Below are positions 1 to 7,213 of a stretch of DNA of 64,000 nucleotides, piece after piece; the first letter of the stretch is position 1, and every line of letters begins with the position of its first letter. The notes below the pieces were generated by a model. That model was given only the letters and a program-made list of their open reading frames with translations. It searched no databases and was not told the origin of the DNA. The DNA comes from an uncultured Bacteroidota bacterium (lineage in GTDB: Bacteria > Bacteroidota > Bacteroidia > Bacteroidales > P3). The stretch covers positions 62,001-126,000 of the forward strand of contig CADCEC010000001.1 of assembly GCA_902800395.1 (NCBI GenBank), read 5' to 3'. The translations under genes were made by a program, and so were the position numbers.

Positions 1-129
1 GACACCTGTGGAGTCGAAGAGGGTGAGTGTGTTGCTGCCGGCGTATTTGCCGGGGAGCGCCTTCTGCTGTGCGGTGGCGAACGAGGCCGTGGCCGCTATC
101 AGTGTGAGGAATACGAATGCTTTTTTCAT
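1..129 (-). CDS. Secreted protein, N-terminal fragment (gene runs off the window)
   Basis: Only the first 43 codons are inside the window. They begin MKKAFVFLTLIAATASFATAQ, a clear Sec signal peptide (KK, about 13 hydrophobic residues, cleavage after an A-x-A-like site before QQ). The mature part starts QQKALPGKYAGSNTLTLFD. No domain can be recognised from so little. The start ATG lies 26 nt downstream of a TATCTTTG -7 box on the same strand, which supports it. The function is unknown; the protein is exported to the periplasm or beyond. Confidence 0.8.
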   Translation of the reverse strand, partial: MKKAFVFLTLIAATASFATAQQKALPGKYAGSNTLTLFDSTGV

Positions 130-154
130 AAAAAATGAATTCTATTTTAAAATG

Positions 155-162
155 CAAAGATA
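155..162 (-). promoter_or_regulatory. -7 promoter box TATCTTTG of the secreted-protein gene
   Basis: On the minus strand the sequence reads TATCTTTGCA, matching the Bacteroidetes -7 consensus TAnnTTTG followed by C. It lies 26 nt before the ATG at 129. No convincing TTTG -33 element is seen. Confidence 0.6.
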
Positions 163-188
163 CAAATATTTTTTTAATTTAGGGGACG

Positions 189-225
189 AAAAAAGAAAAG
201 TCCCAATTTTTGCATTGGAACTTTT
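189..225 (-). terminator. Rho-independent terminator after tRNA-Gln
   Basis: Reading the minus strand, a 12-bp stem (AAAAGTTCCAAT pairing with ATTGGGACTTTT, one G-U pair) with a 6-nt loop is followed closely by a run of T. It starts six bases after the tRNA 3' end, so it ends the tRNA transcript. Confidence 0.7.
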
Positions 226-230
226 CAGTG

Positions 231-301
231 TTGTCCTACCTGGATTCGAACCAAGACAAGCTGATCCAGAGTCAGATGTGCTACCGTTACACCATAGGAC
301 A
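231..301 (-). tRNA. tRNA-Gln (anticodon CUG)
   Basis: Read on the minus strand this folds as a 71-nt tRNA. The acceptor stem TGTCCTA pairs with TAGGACA and the discriminator is A. The D arm contains GGTGTAACGGTAGC. The anticodon loop CTCTGGA places CTG at positions 34-36. The T loop GGTTCGAATCC is standard. The short D region is typical of bacterial tRNA-Gln. No CCA is encoded. The gene has its own promoter and terminator. Confidence 0.93.
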
Positions 302-375
302 ATCGGTATTTTTCTTTCCTTTTAGAGGAAAAGTTCACTCGCTTCGCTCGTGTTCTTTTTCCTCGAAAGCGGGTG

Positions 376-406
376 CAAAAGTACAACCTTTTTTGAAACT
401 GGCAAA
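376..406 (-). promoter_or_regulatory. Full promoter for tRNA-Gln (TTTG, 19 nt, TACTTTTG)
   Basis: Minus-strand TTTG (403-406) and TACTTTTG (376-383) are separated by exactly 19 nt, the ideal Bacteroidetes spacing. The -33 region is extended as TTTTGCCAGTTTC, almost identical to the tRNA-Phe promoter at 14842. The leader between promoter and tRNA (302-375) contains a hairpin with outer arms GAGGAAAA and TTTTCCTC. Confidence 0.8.
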
Positions 407-548
407 ATATTTTTTAATTGAAAATTGAAAAATGAAAATTAAAAATTGATTGTCAGTAGATTATTTTTTTATTTTTTTGTTTTGTGATGCAATAAATCTT
501 TCTTCGACACGTTATCAAAAATATCATTTGAAACCAAAAATAGGAATT

Positions 549-1679
549 ATGAATATTATCATCACCGGCGGTGCCGGATTCATCGGGAGCCATGTGGTAC
601 GTCTGTTTGTCAACAAGTACCCGCAGTACAAAATCATCAACCTCGACAAGCTGACCTATGCTGGTAACCTCGCCAACCTCAAGGACATCGAGGACAAGCC
701 CAACTACAAGTTCGTGCGCATGGACATCTGCGACTTCGACGGTGTCTACAAGCTGATGCAGGACGAGAAGGTCGACGGCATCATCCATCTGGCCGCCGAG
801 AGCCATGTGGACCGCAGCATCAAGGACCCCTTCACCTTCGCACAGACCAACGTGATGGGAACCCTCAGCATGCTTCAGGCCGCCAAACTCTATTGGGAGA
901 GCCTTCCCGAGAAATTCGAAGGCAAGCGTTTCTATCATATCTCGACCGACGAGGTCTATGGCGCCCTGGAGATGACCCACCCCGAGGGCATCAAGCCTCC
1001 GTTCACCACCAAGGCCAGCAGCGGTGAGCACCACCTCGCCTATGGCGAGAAATTTTTCACCGAGGACCTCAAATACCAGCCCCACAGTCCCTATAGTGCC
1101 GCCAAGGCCTCGAGCGACCACTTCGTGCGTGCCTTCCACGACACCTATGGTCTGCCCACAGTCGTCACCAACTGCTCCAACAACTACGGCCCCTATCAGT
1201 TCCCTGAGAAGCTCATCCCGCTCTTTATCAATAATATCCGCCACCGCAAGCCGCTGCCTGTCTACGGAAAAGGTGAGAATGTCCGCGACTGGCTCTATGT
1301 AGAGGACCACGCCCGCGCCATAGACCTCATCTTCCATCAGGGCAAGATTGCCGAGACTTATAACATCGGTGGCTTCAACGAGTGGAAGAACATCGACATC
1401 ATCAAAGTGGTCATCAACACCGTCGACCGCCTGCTGGGTCGTCCCGAAGGGCAGGACATGGACCTCATCACCTATGTCACCGACCGCGCCGGCCACGATA
1501 TGCGCTACGCCATCGACAGCTCGAAGTTGCAGCGTGAGCTCGGCTGGGAGCCCAGCCTTCAGTTCGAGGAGGGCATCGAGAAGACCGTCCGCTGGTACCT
1601 CGACAACCAGGAATGGATGGACAATGTAACTTCGGGCGACTACATGAAATACTACGAGGATATGTACGCCAACCGGTAA
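549..1679 (+). CDS. rfbB: dTDP-glucose 4,6-dehydratase
   Basis: This cytosolic short-chain dehydrogenase converts dTDP-glucose to dTDP-4-keto-6-deoxyglucose, the committed step of dTDP-rhamnose and other deoxysugar synthesis. The protein has 376 residues. The Rossmann motif GGAGFIG is at 7-13, the catalytic STDE block at 132-135 and YSAAK at 182-186. A loop of about 28 residues (145-172) before the YxxxK motif is typical of Bacteroidetes RmlB. The ATG at 549 is chosen because MNIIITGGAGFIGSH is the normal N terminus. The gene stands alone: no rfbA, rfbC or rfbD is next to it. A strong terminator follows. Confidence 0.95.
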   Translation: MNIIITGGAGFIGSHVVRLFVNKYPQYKIINLDKLTYAGNLANLKDIEDKPNYKFVRMDICDFDGVYKLMQDEKVDGIIHLAAESHVDRSIKDPFTFAQTNVMGTLSMLQAAKLYWESLPEKFEGKRFYHISTDEVYGALEMTHPEGIKPPFTTKASSGEHHLAYGEKFFTEDLKYQPHSPYSAAKASSDHFVRAFHDTYGLPTVVTNCSNNYGPYQFPEKLIPLFINNIRHRKPLPVYGKGENVRDWLYVEDHARAIDLIFHQGKIAETYNIGGFNEWKNIDIIKVVINTVDRLLGRPEGQDMDLITYVTDRAGHDMRYAIDSSKLQRELGWEPSLQFEEGIEKTVRWYLDNQEWMDNVTSGDYMKYYEDMYANR

Positions 1680-1715
1680 TGGTGGTTTGATTAACGGTTA
1701 ATGGTTAACGATAAG

Positions 1716-1740
1716 CGGGGCCTTGTGGCCCCGTTTTTTT
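1716..1740 (+). terminator. Rho-independent terminator of rfbB
   Basis: Perfect 7-bp stem CGGGGCC/GGCCCCG with loop TTGT and seven T, 36 nt after the rfbB stop. Confidence 0.92.
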
Positions 1741-1810
1741 GTCTTTTAAATTTTTTTTCACTTTTATACAATAAATAAAAATAAACCTCGTTTCTTAACT
1801 AGAAAAATAA

Positions 1811-1830
1811 TTACAAAACAATATGTATAA
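1811..1830 (+). promoter_or_regulatory. Possible BlaI-type operator
   Basis: TTACA and TGTATAA half-sites (TACA at 1812-1815, TGTA at 1824-1827) face each other immediately before the repressor gene. BlaI/MecI repressors bind TACA/TGTA dyads near their own start. The 8-nt gap is longer than in staphylococcal operators, so this is only a candidate. Confidence 0.25.
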
Positions 1831-1832
1831 TT

Positions 1833-2183
1833 ATGAATAGGGAATTGACAAAAGCAGAGGAACAGGTGATGCAGGCCTTGTGGAAGATCGAGAAAGGATT
1901 TGCAAACGAGATTGTTGCGGCGGTGGAGAGCAATGCGGCGTACAATACGGTGCTTACCGTGGTGCGTGTGCTGGAGCAGAAGGGTTTCGTGGCGCATGAG
2001 ACCTTCAACCGCTCGAACCGCTACTATCCGCTCGTCACGCGCGAGGAATATATGCAGCAGCAATTGGGACGGTTGACCAAAAGTTATTTTGGATCGGCAC
2101 GTGCGCTGGTGTCGTTTCTGGTGGACAAGAAAGAAGTCTCGTTAGAAGACTTGGAATCAATCACTAAAGCCCTTGAGTCATGA
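1833..2183 (+). CDS. BlaI/MecI/CopY-family transcriptional repressor
   Basis: The protein has 116 residues, the usual size for BlaI. An N-terminal winged helix (LTKAEEQVMQALWKIEKGFANEIVAA, then YNTVLTVVRVLEQKGFV) is followed by a C-terminal helical dimerisation part. In known systems this repressor is cleaved when its M56 sensor partner is activated. Its stop codon overlaps the start of the M56 gene (ATGA, 2180-2183), so the two are translationally coupled and almost certainly form such a pair. No beta-lactamase is nearby. In Bacteroidetes these pairs often control envelope functions, so antibiotic resistance should not be assumed. Confidence 0.92.
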   Translation: MNRELTKAEEQVMQALWKIEKGFANEIVAAVESNAAYNTVLTVVRVLEQKGFVAHETFNRSNRYYPLVTREEYMQQQLGRLTKSYFGSARALVSFLVDKKEVSLEDLESITKALES

Positions 2184-3457
2184 TACGCTGGATGATTATT
2201 TCGACGCTGGCCACTGGCCTTTTCTACGCGCTTTACCTCTGGCTTTTCCGCCGCGACCGCTGGTTTGAACTATCGCGCGCGTATCTATTCATTATAATAG
2301 GGTTCTGTTCCCTGTTTCCCTGGTTCCGGTTGCCCGCGAGCATGATGTCGTCGACACCCGCGACAGAATTTCTGATGACAGTCGACATCCCCGAGCCGTA
2401 TGTCGTCGGGAGCGCTCCGATGGAGGAACCCGAACTCTCGCTCAAGCTGGACATTATCCCCATGATCTATTTGGGAGGCGTGGCCCTGATGATGGCGATA
2501 CTCATCATCCAGCTGACGGCACAGGCGGTGCGCATTCGCCGACTGCGCAGGGAGTACCCGGTTTATGGCTGGGGCAACGGATTCGCCATTCCTAAAGGGG
2601 CGCTACTCATCCTCGTCCCCGACAACACGGAGCCTTACTCGTTTTTCAAGAATATCATTGTCGGTACACGCGACCTCGACGAGGAGGAAATGCGCTGCAT
2701 CCTCGCCCACGAGTCGGAGCACGTGAGCCGAAACCATTCGCTCGACATCGTGTGCATGCGATGGGTATGCTGCGTCATGTGGTTCAACCCCTTCGCGTGG
2801 ATGATGCTGCATGAGTTGAGGGCCGTGCACGAGTATCAAGCCGATGCAGCAGTCGCCGACGGCGACAACAAAGATTATCTGCGTCTGCTCTACCGGCAGA
2901 CCCTCGGTACCGGATATGGCCATATCACCAATAATTTCCAAAGTATTAACATCAAAAAACGCATTGTTATGATGAACAAAACGAAAACGCGCTTCGGCGC
3001 ATGGAAAGCACTGGCGGCGCTGCCCGTGGCGGCATTGTTGATGATGGTGGGTTGCAAGCCCGCGACATCTGAAATTGTCGACTCCGAGAAGCAGGCGGTG
3101 GTTGAGCCTCAGGCTACCGTCGAGCCAGAACTCTTCGACCCTCAAACTGCTCCCGAGGGATTTATTCCTCCCGAATATCCTGACGGCGAGAAAGCCCTTT
3201 ACAAGTATCTTGCTGAAAACATCCACTATCCCGAACAGGCCAAGGCCGACGGCATCGAAGGTAAAGTGTTTGTCCGTTTTATTGTGAGGGACAACGGAGA
3301 CATCGTCAATGTCGAGGTGGAGCGTGGCATCGGTGGCGGATGCGATGAGGAGGCAATGCGCGTGATTAAAAGCATGCCCAAATGGATACCTGCCACAAGC
3401 GAGGGCAAAGTTGTAAACGTGCAATACGTCATTCCTATCAACTTCAAACTGCAATGA
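2180..3457 (+). CDS. BlaR1-like M56 metallopeptidase with C-terminal TonB domain
   Basis: A 425-residue inner-membrane sensor protease. Hydrophobic segments lie at about 3-22, 34-52, 93-115 and 274-292. The zinc motif HESEH is at 177-181 and HEYQAD follows at about 217-222. After the last membrane segment comes a Pro/Glu-rich linker and, from about 325, a TonB-like C-terminal domain (YPEQAKADGIEGKVFVRF ... VPINF). In the BlaR1 family the cytoplasmic protease cleaves the BlaI repressor on signal. A TonB end instead of a penicillin-binding sensor is a known Bacteroidetes variant and suggests a contact with outer-membrane proteins. Both ends of the gene overlap neighbours by ATGA. Confidence 0.88.
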   Translation: MIRWMIISTLATGLFYALYLWLFRRDRWFELSRAYLFIIIGFCSLFPWFRLPASMMSSTPATEFLMTVDIPEPYVVGSAPMEEPELSLKLDIIPMIYLGGVALMMAILIIQLTAQAVRIRRLRREYPVYGWGNGFAIPKGALLILVPDNTEPYSFFKNIIVGTRDLDEEEMRCILAHESEHVSRNHSLDIVCMRWVCCVMWFNPFAWMMLHELRAVHEYQADAAVADGDNKDYLRLLYRQTLGTGYGHITNNFQSINIKKRIVMMNKTKTRFGAWKALAALPVAALLMMVGCKPATSEIVDSEKQAVVEPQATVEPELFDPQTAPEGFIPPEYPDGEKALYKYLAENIHYPEQAKADGIEGKVFVRFIVRDNGDIVNVEVERGIGGGCDEEAMRVIKSMPKWIPATSEGKVVNVQYVIPINFKLQ

Positions 3458-4158
3458 AGAGGCTCCCTTTCGTTGTGGTATTCAGCGTCCTGTTGTTAGC
3501 CGGCTGCGGTGCCTCGCGGCCGGCTGGCGGCTGGCCGACTTGCGAGTGCGAGCGGGCGGTGAAGGTGCCGGATGGGACGTTCCGTGCGTGGCTGGTGGAG
3601 AAGGGATATGCCGAGAAGGCAGGATGGAAGAAGTTGAGGGCCACCGAGGAAGGGTGCAGGTTGAAGGAGTTGGAGTGTTACAGTCAGGGCATCCATAGCC
3701 TTGAGGGGATAGAGATGTTTCCGCAGCTGGAGCAACTGACTTGCAGCGACAATCCCATCGAGGAGATGGACCTCAATGGGCTGCCGCATCTGGAAAGGCT
3801 TTATGCTCTCAATGTGCCGCTGCGGCGGTTGGAGATGGACAGCTGCCACCACCTGAAGCGAATGCAGGTCAGCTATACGAAGATTGCATCTGTCGACCTG
3901 GCGCCGTTTCCGGAGTTGGAGCTGCTGCTGTTCATATTTTCGCCGATTACAGAGATGGACCTCACGCCTTGCGTCAACCTCAAGCAGTTGTATGTTCGTG
4001 GCACACAGATTCGCGAGGTGGATTTGAGACCTTGTGTCAAGTTGCTGGAACTTCACGCGCTTGATACGCCGTTGGAGACAATTATCGTCTCAGAGGAACA
4101 GTACGGCAGTGAGATAAAGGTGTCGGTGGACGACTCGGTGAGAATCGAGGTGAGGTAG
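3454..4158 (+). CDS. Leucine-rich-repeat lipoprotein
   Basis: The start ATG at 3454 overlaps the M56 stop (ATGA) and gives MKRLPFVVVFSVLLLAGCGA, a type II signal peptide with lipobox LAGC. The mature part (about 215 residues) holds tandem repeats of roughly 21-22 residues of the form LxxLxxxxxPIxEMDLxxCxxLxxL, like internalin or BspA leucine-rich repeats. An in-frame upstream ATG at 3382 would remove the signal position and is rejected. It is the last gene of the BlaI/M56 operon, so it is likely a surface or periplasmic target of that system. The ligand is unknown. Confidence 0.8.
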   Translation: MKRLPFVVVFSVLLLAGCGASRPAGGWPTCECERAVKVPDGTFRAWLVEKGYAEKAGWKKLRATEEGCRLKELECYSQGIHSLEGIEMFPQLEQLTCSDNPIEEMDLNGLPHLERLYALNVPLRRLEMDSCHHLKRMQVSYTKIASVDLAPFPELELLLFIFSPITEMDLTPCVNLKQLYVRGTQIREVDLRPCVKLLELHALDTPLETIIVSEEQYGSEIKVSVDDSVRIEVR

Positions 4159-4164
4159 GCAATA

Positions 4165-4203
4165 ATTAATATGTTAATGCGTTAATGTATTAATGTGTTA
4201 GTT
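4165..4203. repeat. Short tandem repeat, GTTAATG type
   Basis: Four imperfect 8-9 nt copies of GTTAATG(C/T) fill most of the 50-nt gap between the LRR lipoprotein and the HAD gene. The same unit recurs at 7177-7213 and a relative occurs at 6209-6239. Confidence 0.8.
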
Positions 4204-4208
4204 ATTAT

Positions 4209-4796
4209 ATGAAGAATATTATTTTCGATTTCGGCAATGTGTTGGTGCAGTGGCATCCGGAGCATGTGTATGGTGAGTATTTCGGTGACGAGGCCAAGGC
4301 GTGGTGGTTTCTGCGGCATGTGGCCGACATGGACTTCCGGCAGCGCATCGACGCCGGCGAGAGTTTCGACGGATGTATCCGTGAGAAGCAGGCGCAATAT
4401 CCCGAATATGAGCAGGCTATTGAACTTTACCGTTCGAAGTGGCGCGAGATGCTGACGGATGAGGTGCCGGGGATGCGGGAGGTGATAGTTGAACTAAGAG
4501 GTAAGAACTACGAGCTATATGGACTTACTAATTGGAGCATGGAGACGTTTCCTGAGGCGAGAGTGCATTTCGGTATCCTGCAGATGATTGACCGTTATGT
4601 TGTGAGCGGCGCCGAGGGATATGTGAAGCCCGACCCGAGACTGTTCCAGGTGCTCTTGGGCCGCTATGGGTTGCGCGCCGAAGAGTGCATCTTCATCGAT
4701 GACAACCCCGACAACGTGGCCGCAGCCCGAAACTTGGGCATGCGTGGCATCGTCTTCACCAATGCAGAATCATTACGAAAAGAACTTGCTATATGA
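4209..4796 (+). CDS. HAD-superfamily phosphatase, YihX-like
   Basis: A 195-residue cytosolic haloacid-dehalogenase hydrolase. Motif I is DFGN at 7-10 (the second Asp of DxD is replaced by Asn, as in the YihX/epoxide-hydrolase N-domain branch). Motif II is LTNWS at 106-110, motif III is VKPDP at 139-143 and motif IV is FIDDNPDN at 162-169. The alpha-helical cap lies between I and II. YihX dephosphorylates alpha-D-glucose 1-phosphate, but substrates in this branch are broad and cannot be read from sequence. The stop overlaps the next start by ATGA, indicating coupling with the barrel gene. Confidence 0.88.
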   Translation: MKNIIFDFGNVLVQWHPEHVYGEYFGDEAKAWWFLRHVADMDFRQRIDAGESFDGCIREKQAQYPEYEQAIELYRSKWREMLTDEVPGMREVIVELRGKNYELYGLTNWSMETFPEARVHFGILQMIDRYVVSGAEGYVKPDPRLFQVLLGRYGLRAEECIFIDDNPDNVAAARNLGMRGIVFTNAESLRKELAI

Positions 4797-5413
4797 AAAA
4801 GACATTACTGTTACTCCTGCTTTTTACCTTTCACTTTTCACCTTTCACCTGTCGGGCGCAGGGGCGTTTTGATGCTACGGCATTTGCTGGCTTGAACATG
4901 AGTCAGATTGACGGTGACGGTGCGGGAAGCTACAACCACATGGGGCTACGTGCGGGCGTGGGTACCAGTTTTACGTTGGGAAACGATTTGAAGTCGCCGT
5001 GGCGCATGGTGGTGGAATTGGCTTTTAGCAATAAGGGTTCTCATATCGATGCTTACGACCGTAATCTGTCAGCCAGTTATATTGAACTGCCTGTGATGAT
5101 GTCGTACAACTTGTTGGAGGGTCGTTTACGTTTGGCTGCTGGCGTGGCTCCCGCCATCCTTGTGGATTCCAAAGTGACCAATTATGGTGCTGAAGACCTG
5201 CCTTCACAGGAAAACTTCACCACATTCGATTGGCTTCCGCTGACTGCTAGTATTCGCTACCGCTTTCTTGACCATCTCGGTTTTGAGGTGCGTTATCAAA
5301 ATTCCTTCCTTAGCATCACCAAGGAGAACGGCAGTGGTACCTATCGCCTTTTCAAAGACAACAAAGGAGCTTTCAGCCGGTTGGTTTCCTTTGCTCTCAC
5401 TTATACTTTCTAG
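4793..5413 (+). CDS. Outer-membrane beta-barrel protein (PorT-like family)
   Basis: The 206-residue protein has a signal peptide ending CRAQ and a mature part of alternating amphipathic strands (FDATAFAGLNMSQI, GLRAGVGTSF, WRMVVELAFSNKG, YIELPVMMSYNL, RLAAGVAPAI), ending in an aromatic residue (LTYTF) as expected for BAM-inserted barrels. Such proteins in Bacteroidetes are small outer-membrane barrels of mostly unknown role. The hydrophobic core of the signal peptide (LFTFHFSPFT) is encoded by a CTTTTCAC/CTTTCAC tandem repeat. The last four bases CTAG are shared with the convergent lpxA stop. Confidence 0.85.
   Translation: MKKTLLLLLLFTFHFSPFTCRAQGRFDATAFAGLNMSQIDGDGAGSYNHMGLRAGVGTSFTLGNDLKSPWRMVVELAFSNKGSHIDAYDRNLSASYIELPVMMSYNLLEGRLRLAAGVAPAILVDSKVTNYGAEDLPSQENFTTFDWLPLTASIRYRFLDHLGFEVRYQNSFLSITKENGSGTYRLFKDNKGAFSRLVSFALTYTF
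4824..4850. repeat. CTTTCAC-type heptamer repeat inside a signal peptide
   Basis: About four degenerate 7-8 nt copies (ACCTTTCACTTTTCACCTTTC) lie in frame in the signal-peptide region of the barrel gene. They belong to the (G)GTGAAAG/GTGGAAA family seen at 8688, 15148, 53871, 55385, 56379, 59411 and 61406. Confidence 0.85.
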
Positions 5414-6198
5414 CTTTTCTTTACCACACTTTTGTAGCCGCTCAGCAGGCCGGTGTTGGCGTTGCCGATGAAGGCGAGGATTTGCTTGCCTTCGTCGGTG
5501 GTGCCGAAATGCTCCTTCACCTGCTCGATGGCGTCGGTGACGTTGAGGCCCTTGACGAAGATGTAGCGGTAGATGTCGCTGATGCGGTTGATGCTCTCCT
5601 GGGTGAATCCGCGGCGCTGGAGGCCGAGGGTGTTCACGCCGCAGTACTGGATGGGGTAGCGGGCAGCTTTGATGAAAGGAGGCACGTCCTTGTCGATGAG
5701 GGCACCCCCCTGGGTGATGACGTGGGAGCCGATATGGATGAACTGTAGGCAGGCAGTCTTGCCGCCGAGGATGACATAGTCGCCCATGATGATGTGGCCG
5801 GCGAGGGTGGCGTTATTGGCAAGTACGCAGTTGTCGCCTACGACACAGTCGTGGGCCACATGGACGTAAGCCATGAGGAGGTTGCCGTTGCCGATGACGG
5901 TCTTGCCGCTGGCGGCGGTGCCACGGTTAATGGTGCAGCATTCGCGGATGGTGTTGTCGTCGCCAATCTCGACGGTGGTGTATTCGCCAGCGAACTTGAG
6001 ATCCTGGGGCACGGCAGCGATGACAGCACCGGGGAAGATGCGGCAGTTCTTGCCGATGCGGGCACCGGGGAAGATGGTCACGTTGGGGCCTATCCAGGTG
6101 CCGTCGCCTATTTCAACATCTTCGCAGATAGTGGTAAAGTTCGAGATTTTGACGTTTTGGCCAATCTTGGCGTCGGGGTGTAAGTCGTAAAGGGTCAT
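5410..6198 (-). CDS. lpxA: Acyl-[ACP]:UDP-GlcNAc O-acyltransferase (lipid A step 1)
   Basis: The protein has 262 residues, the same length as E. coli LpxA. The N-terminal two thirds is a left-handed beta-helix of hexapeptide repeats (IGDGTWIGPNVTIFPGARIG and onwards). The catalytic region VHVAHDC includes His116, matching E. coli His125. The C-terminal helical part starts at about GVNTLGLQRRGFTQESI. It acylates UDP-GlcNAc in the cytosol at the start of lipid A synthesis, just before LpxC. The ATG at 6198 gives the normal start MTLYDLHPDAKIG; in-frame codons further upstream run into lpxC and are not used. It is cotranscribed behind lpxC. Confidence 0.96.
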   Translation of the reverse strand: MTLYDLHPDAKIGQNVKISNFTTICEDVEIGDGTWIGPNVTIFPGARIGKNCRIFPGAVIAAVPQDLKFAGEYTTVEIGDDNTIRECCTINRGTAASGKTVIGNGNLLMAYVHVAHDCVVGDNCVLANNATLAGHIIMGDYVILGGKTACLQFIHIGSHVITQGGALIDKDVPPFIKAARYPIQYCGVNTLGLQRRGFTQESINRISDIYRYIFVKGLNVTDAIEQVKEHFGTTDEGKQILAFIGNANTGLLSGYKSVVKKS

Positions 6199-6208
6199 TA
6201 TTGAAATT

Positions 6209-6239
6209 GCGTTATTGCGTTGATTCGTTATTGTGTTAG
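6209..6239. repeat. Short tandem repeat between lpxC and lpxA
   Basis: Copies of (G)CGTTATT/CGTTGATT with 7-9 nt period occupy nearly all of the 43-nt gap between lpxC and lpxA. In most Bacteroidetes the FabZ part of an LpxC-FabZ fusion lies at this position. Confidence 0.75.
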
Positions 6240-6241
6240 TT

Positions 6242-7174
6242 TTATTTGAGGTTTTCCGGGTGGTTTTTGATGTATTCCATGAGGAAGAGAGCGAAGGCGG
6301 TGTTGGCCTTGTGTCCAGGTTTGAAGATAGAGAACTTGCCGTTGAGTAGGGAGCCTGCCAGACGTACGTCGCCCACAAAGTCGAGCAGTTTATGGCGTGC
6401 GGGCTCGTTGGGGTAGTAGGGGTTGGTGGTGTTGAGGACACCATCATGTACCTTGAAATTATTGATATCTTTATTGAAGGTCTTGCCTAGACGTTTGAGC
6501 TGTTTGGGAGTGAGCTCCTCATTGACGTAAACCAGAGCGTTGTCGAGGCTTCCGCCCTTGATGAGGTTGAAGCGCAGCAGAGGCTCTATTTCGTGGAGAA
6601 ACACAAAGGTGCGGCAGGGTGCGATGCCGGCGGGATATTCGGAGAGGTTGTTTATGTCGGCCTCCTGTCGGCCAATGACACTATTGGGGAAGTCGATAAC
6701 GCAGTGTACGGCGAAATGGTCGCAAGGCTCGAGGTCATATACAGAGCCTGTCGGTTTGAATTCGAAGTGCAGAGGTTCGGGGAAGTTGTAGTATTTGCGC
6801 GGAGTGGACATAGTGCGTACGCCCACACGTACGAGTTCCAGCATCCAAGGACGCGAGGAGCCGTCGATGATGGGAACTTCACCACCGTCGAGTTCTACGA
6901 GGGCGTTGTCGATGCCCATGCCGTGGAGGGCGGACATAAGATGTTCGATGGTGGCGATGGTTTGACGGCCACTGCCCAGAGTGGTGCCACGCGAGGTTGC
7001 ACCGACGTTACTGGCCAGCGCTTGCTGGGTGATGATGTTGGTGCGGTCGGTGCGACGGAAGGCGATGCCGAAGTCCTCGAAGGCGGGCTTCACGGTGACG
7101 GTCACTGTGCGGCCAGTGTGAAGTCCGGGACCTGTGACGCGGAACTCTTTATTGATGGTGGTTTGGTATTCCAC
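6242..7174 (-). CDS. lpxC: UDP-3-O-acyl-N-acetylglucosamine deacetylase (no FabZ fusion)
   Basis: The protein has 310 residues, a full single-domain LpxC. Zinc ligands are visible: His78 in EHLMSALHG, and His261 and Asp265 in RHKLLDFVGD. The catalytic His288 is in FKPGHKANTA, and the GGSLDNALV and DGSS signatures are present. It removes acetate from UDP-3-O-acyl-GlcNAc, the committed step of lipid A synthesis. The start codon is GTG at 7174, which encodes the normal N terminus MEYQTTINKEF. In most Bacteroidetes this gene is fused to FabZ; here the protein stops right after the LpxC domain. lpxA follows 43 nt downstream. Confidence 0.95.
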   Translation of the reverse strand: MEYQTTINKEFRVTGPGLHTGRTVTVTVKPAFEDFGIAFRRTDRTNIITQQALASNVGATSRGTTLGSGRQTIATIEHLMSALHGMGIDNALVELDGGEVPIIDGSSRPWMLELVRVGVRTMSTPRKYYNFPEPLHFEFKPTGSVYDLEPCDHFAVHCVIDFPNSVIGRQEADINNLSEYPAGIAPCRTFVFLHEIEPLLRFNLIKGGSLDNALVYVNEELTPKQLKRLGKTFNKDINNFKVHDGVLNTTNPYYPNEPARHKLLDFVGDVRLAGSLLNGKFSIFKPGHKANTAFALFLMEYIKNHPENLK

Positions 7175-7176
7175 GG

Positions 7177-7213
7177 GTGAATGCGTTAATGTGTGAATGC
7201 GTTAATGTGTTAG
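7177..7213. repeat. Short tandem repeat before lpxC
   Basis: Two copies of a 16-nt unit made of GTGAATGC and GTTAAT(GT), plus a partial third, fill the gap between the LysM gene and lpxC. It is nearly the same unit as at 4165-4203. Confidence 0.8.

Noticed and set aside
1833-3457. Beta-lactam resistance locus
   Set aside because: BlaI and M56 proteins are present but no beta-lactamase or PBP sensor domain; TonB-ended M56 proteins in Bacteroidetes are not linked to resistance as such.
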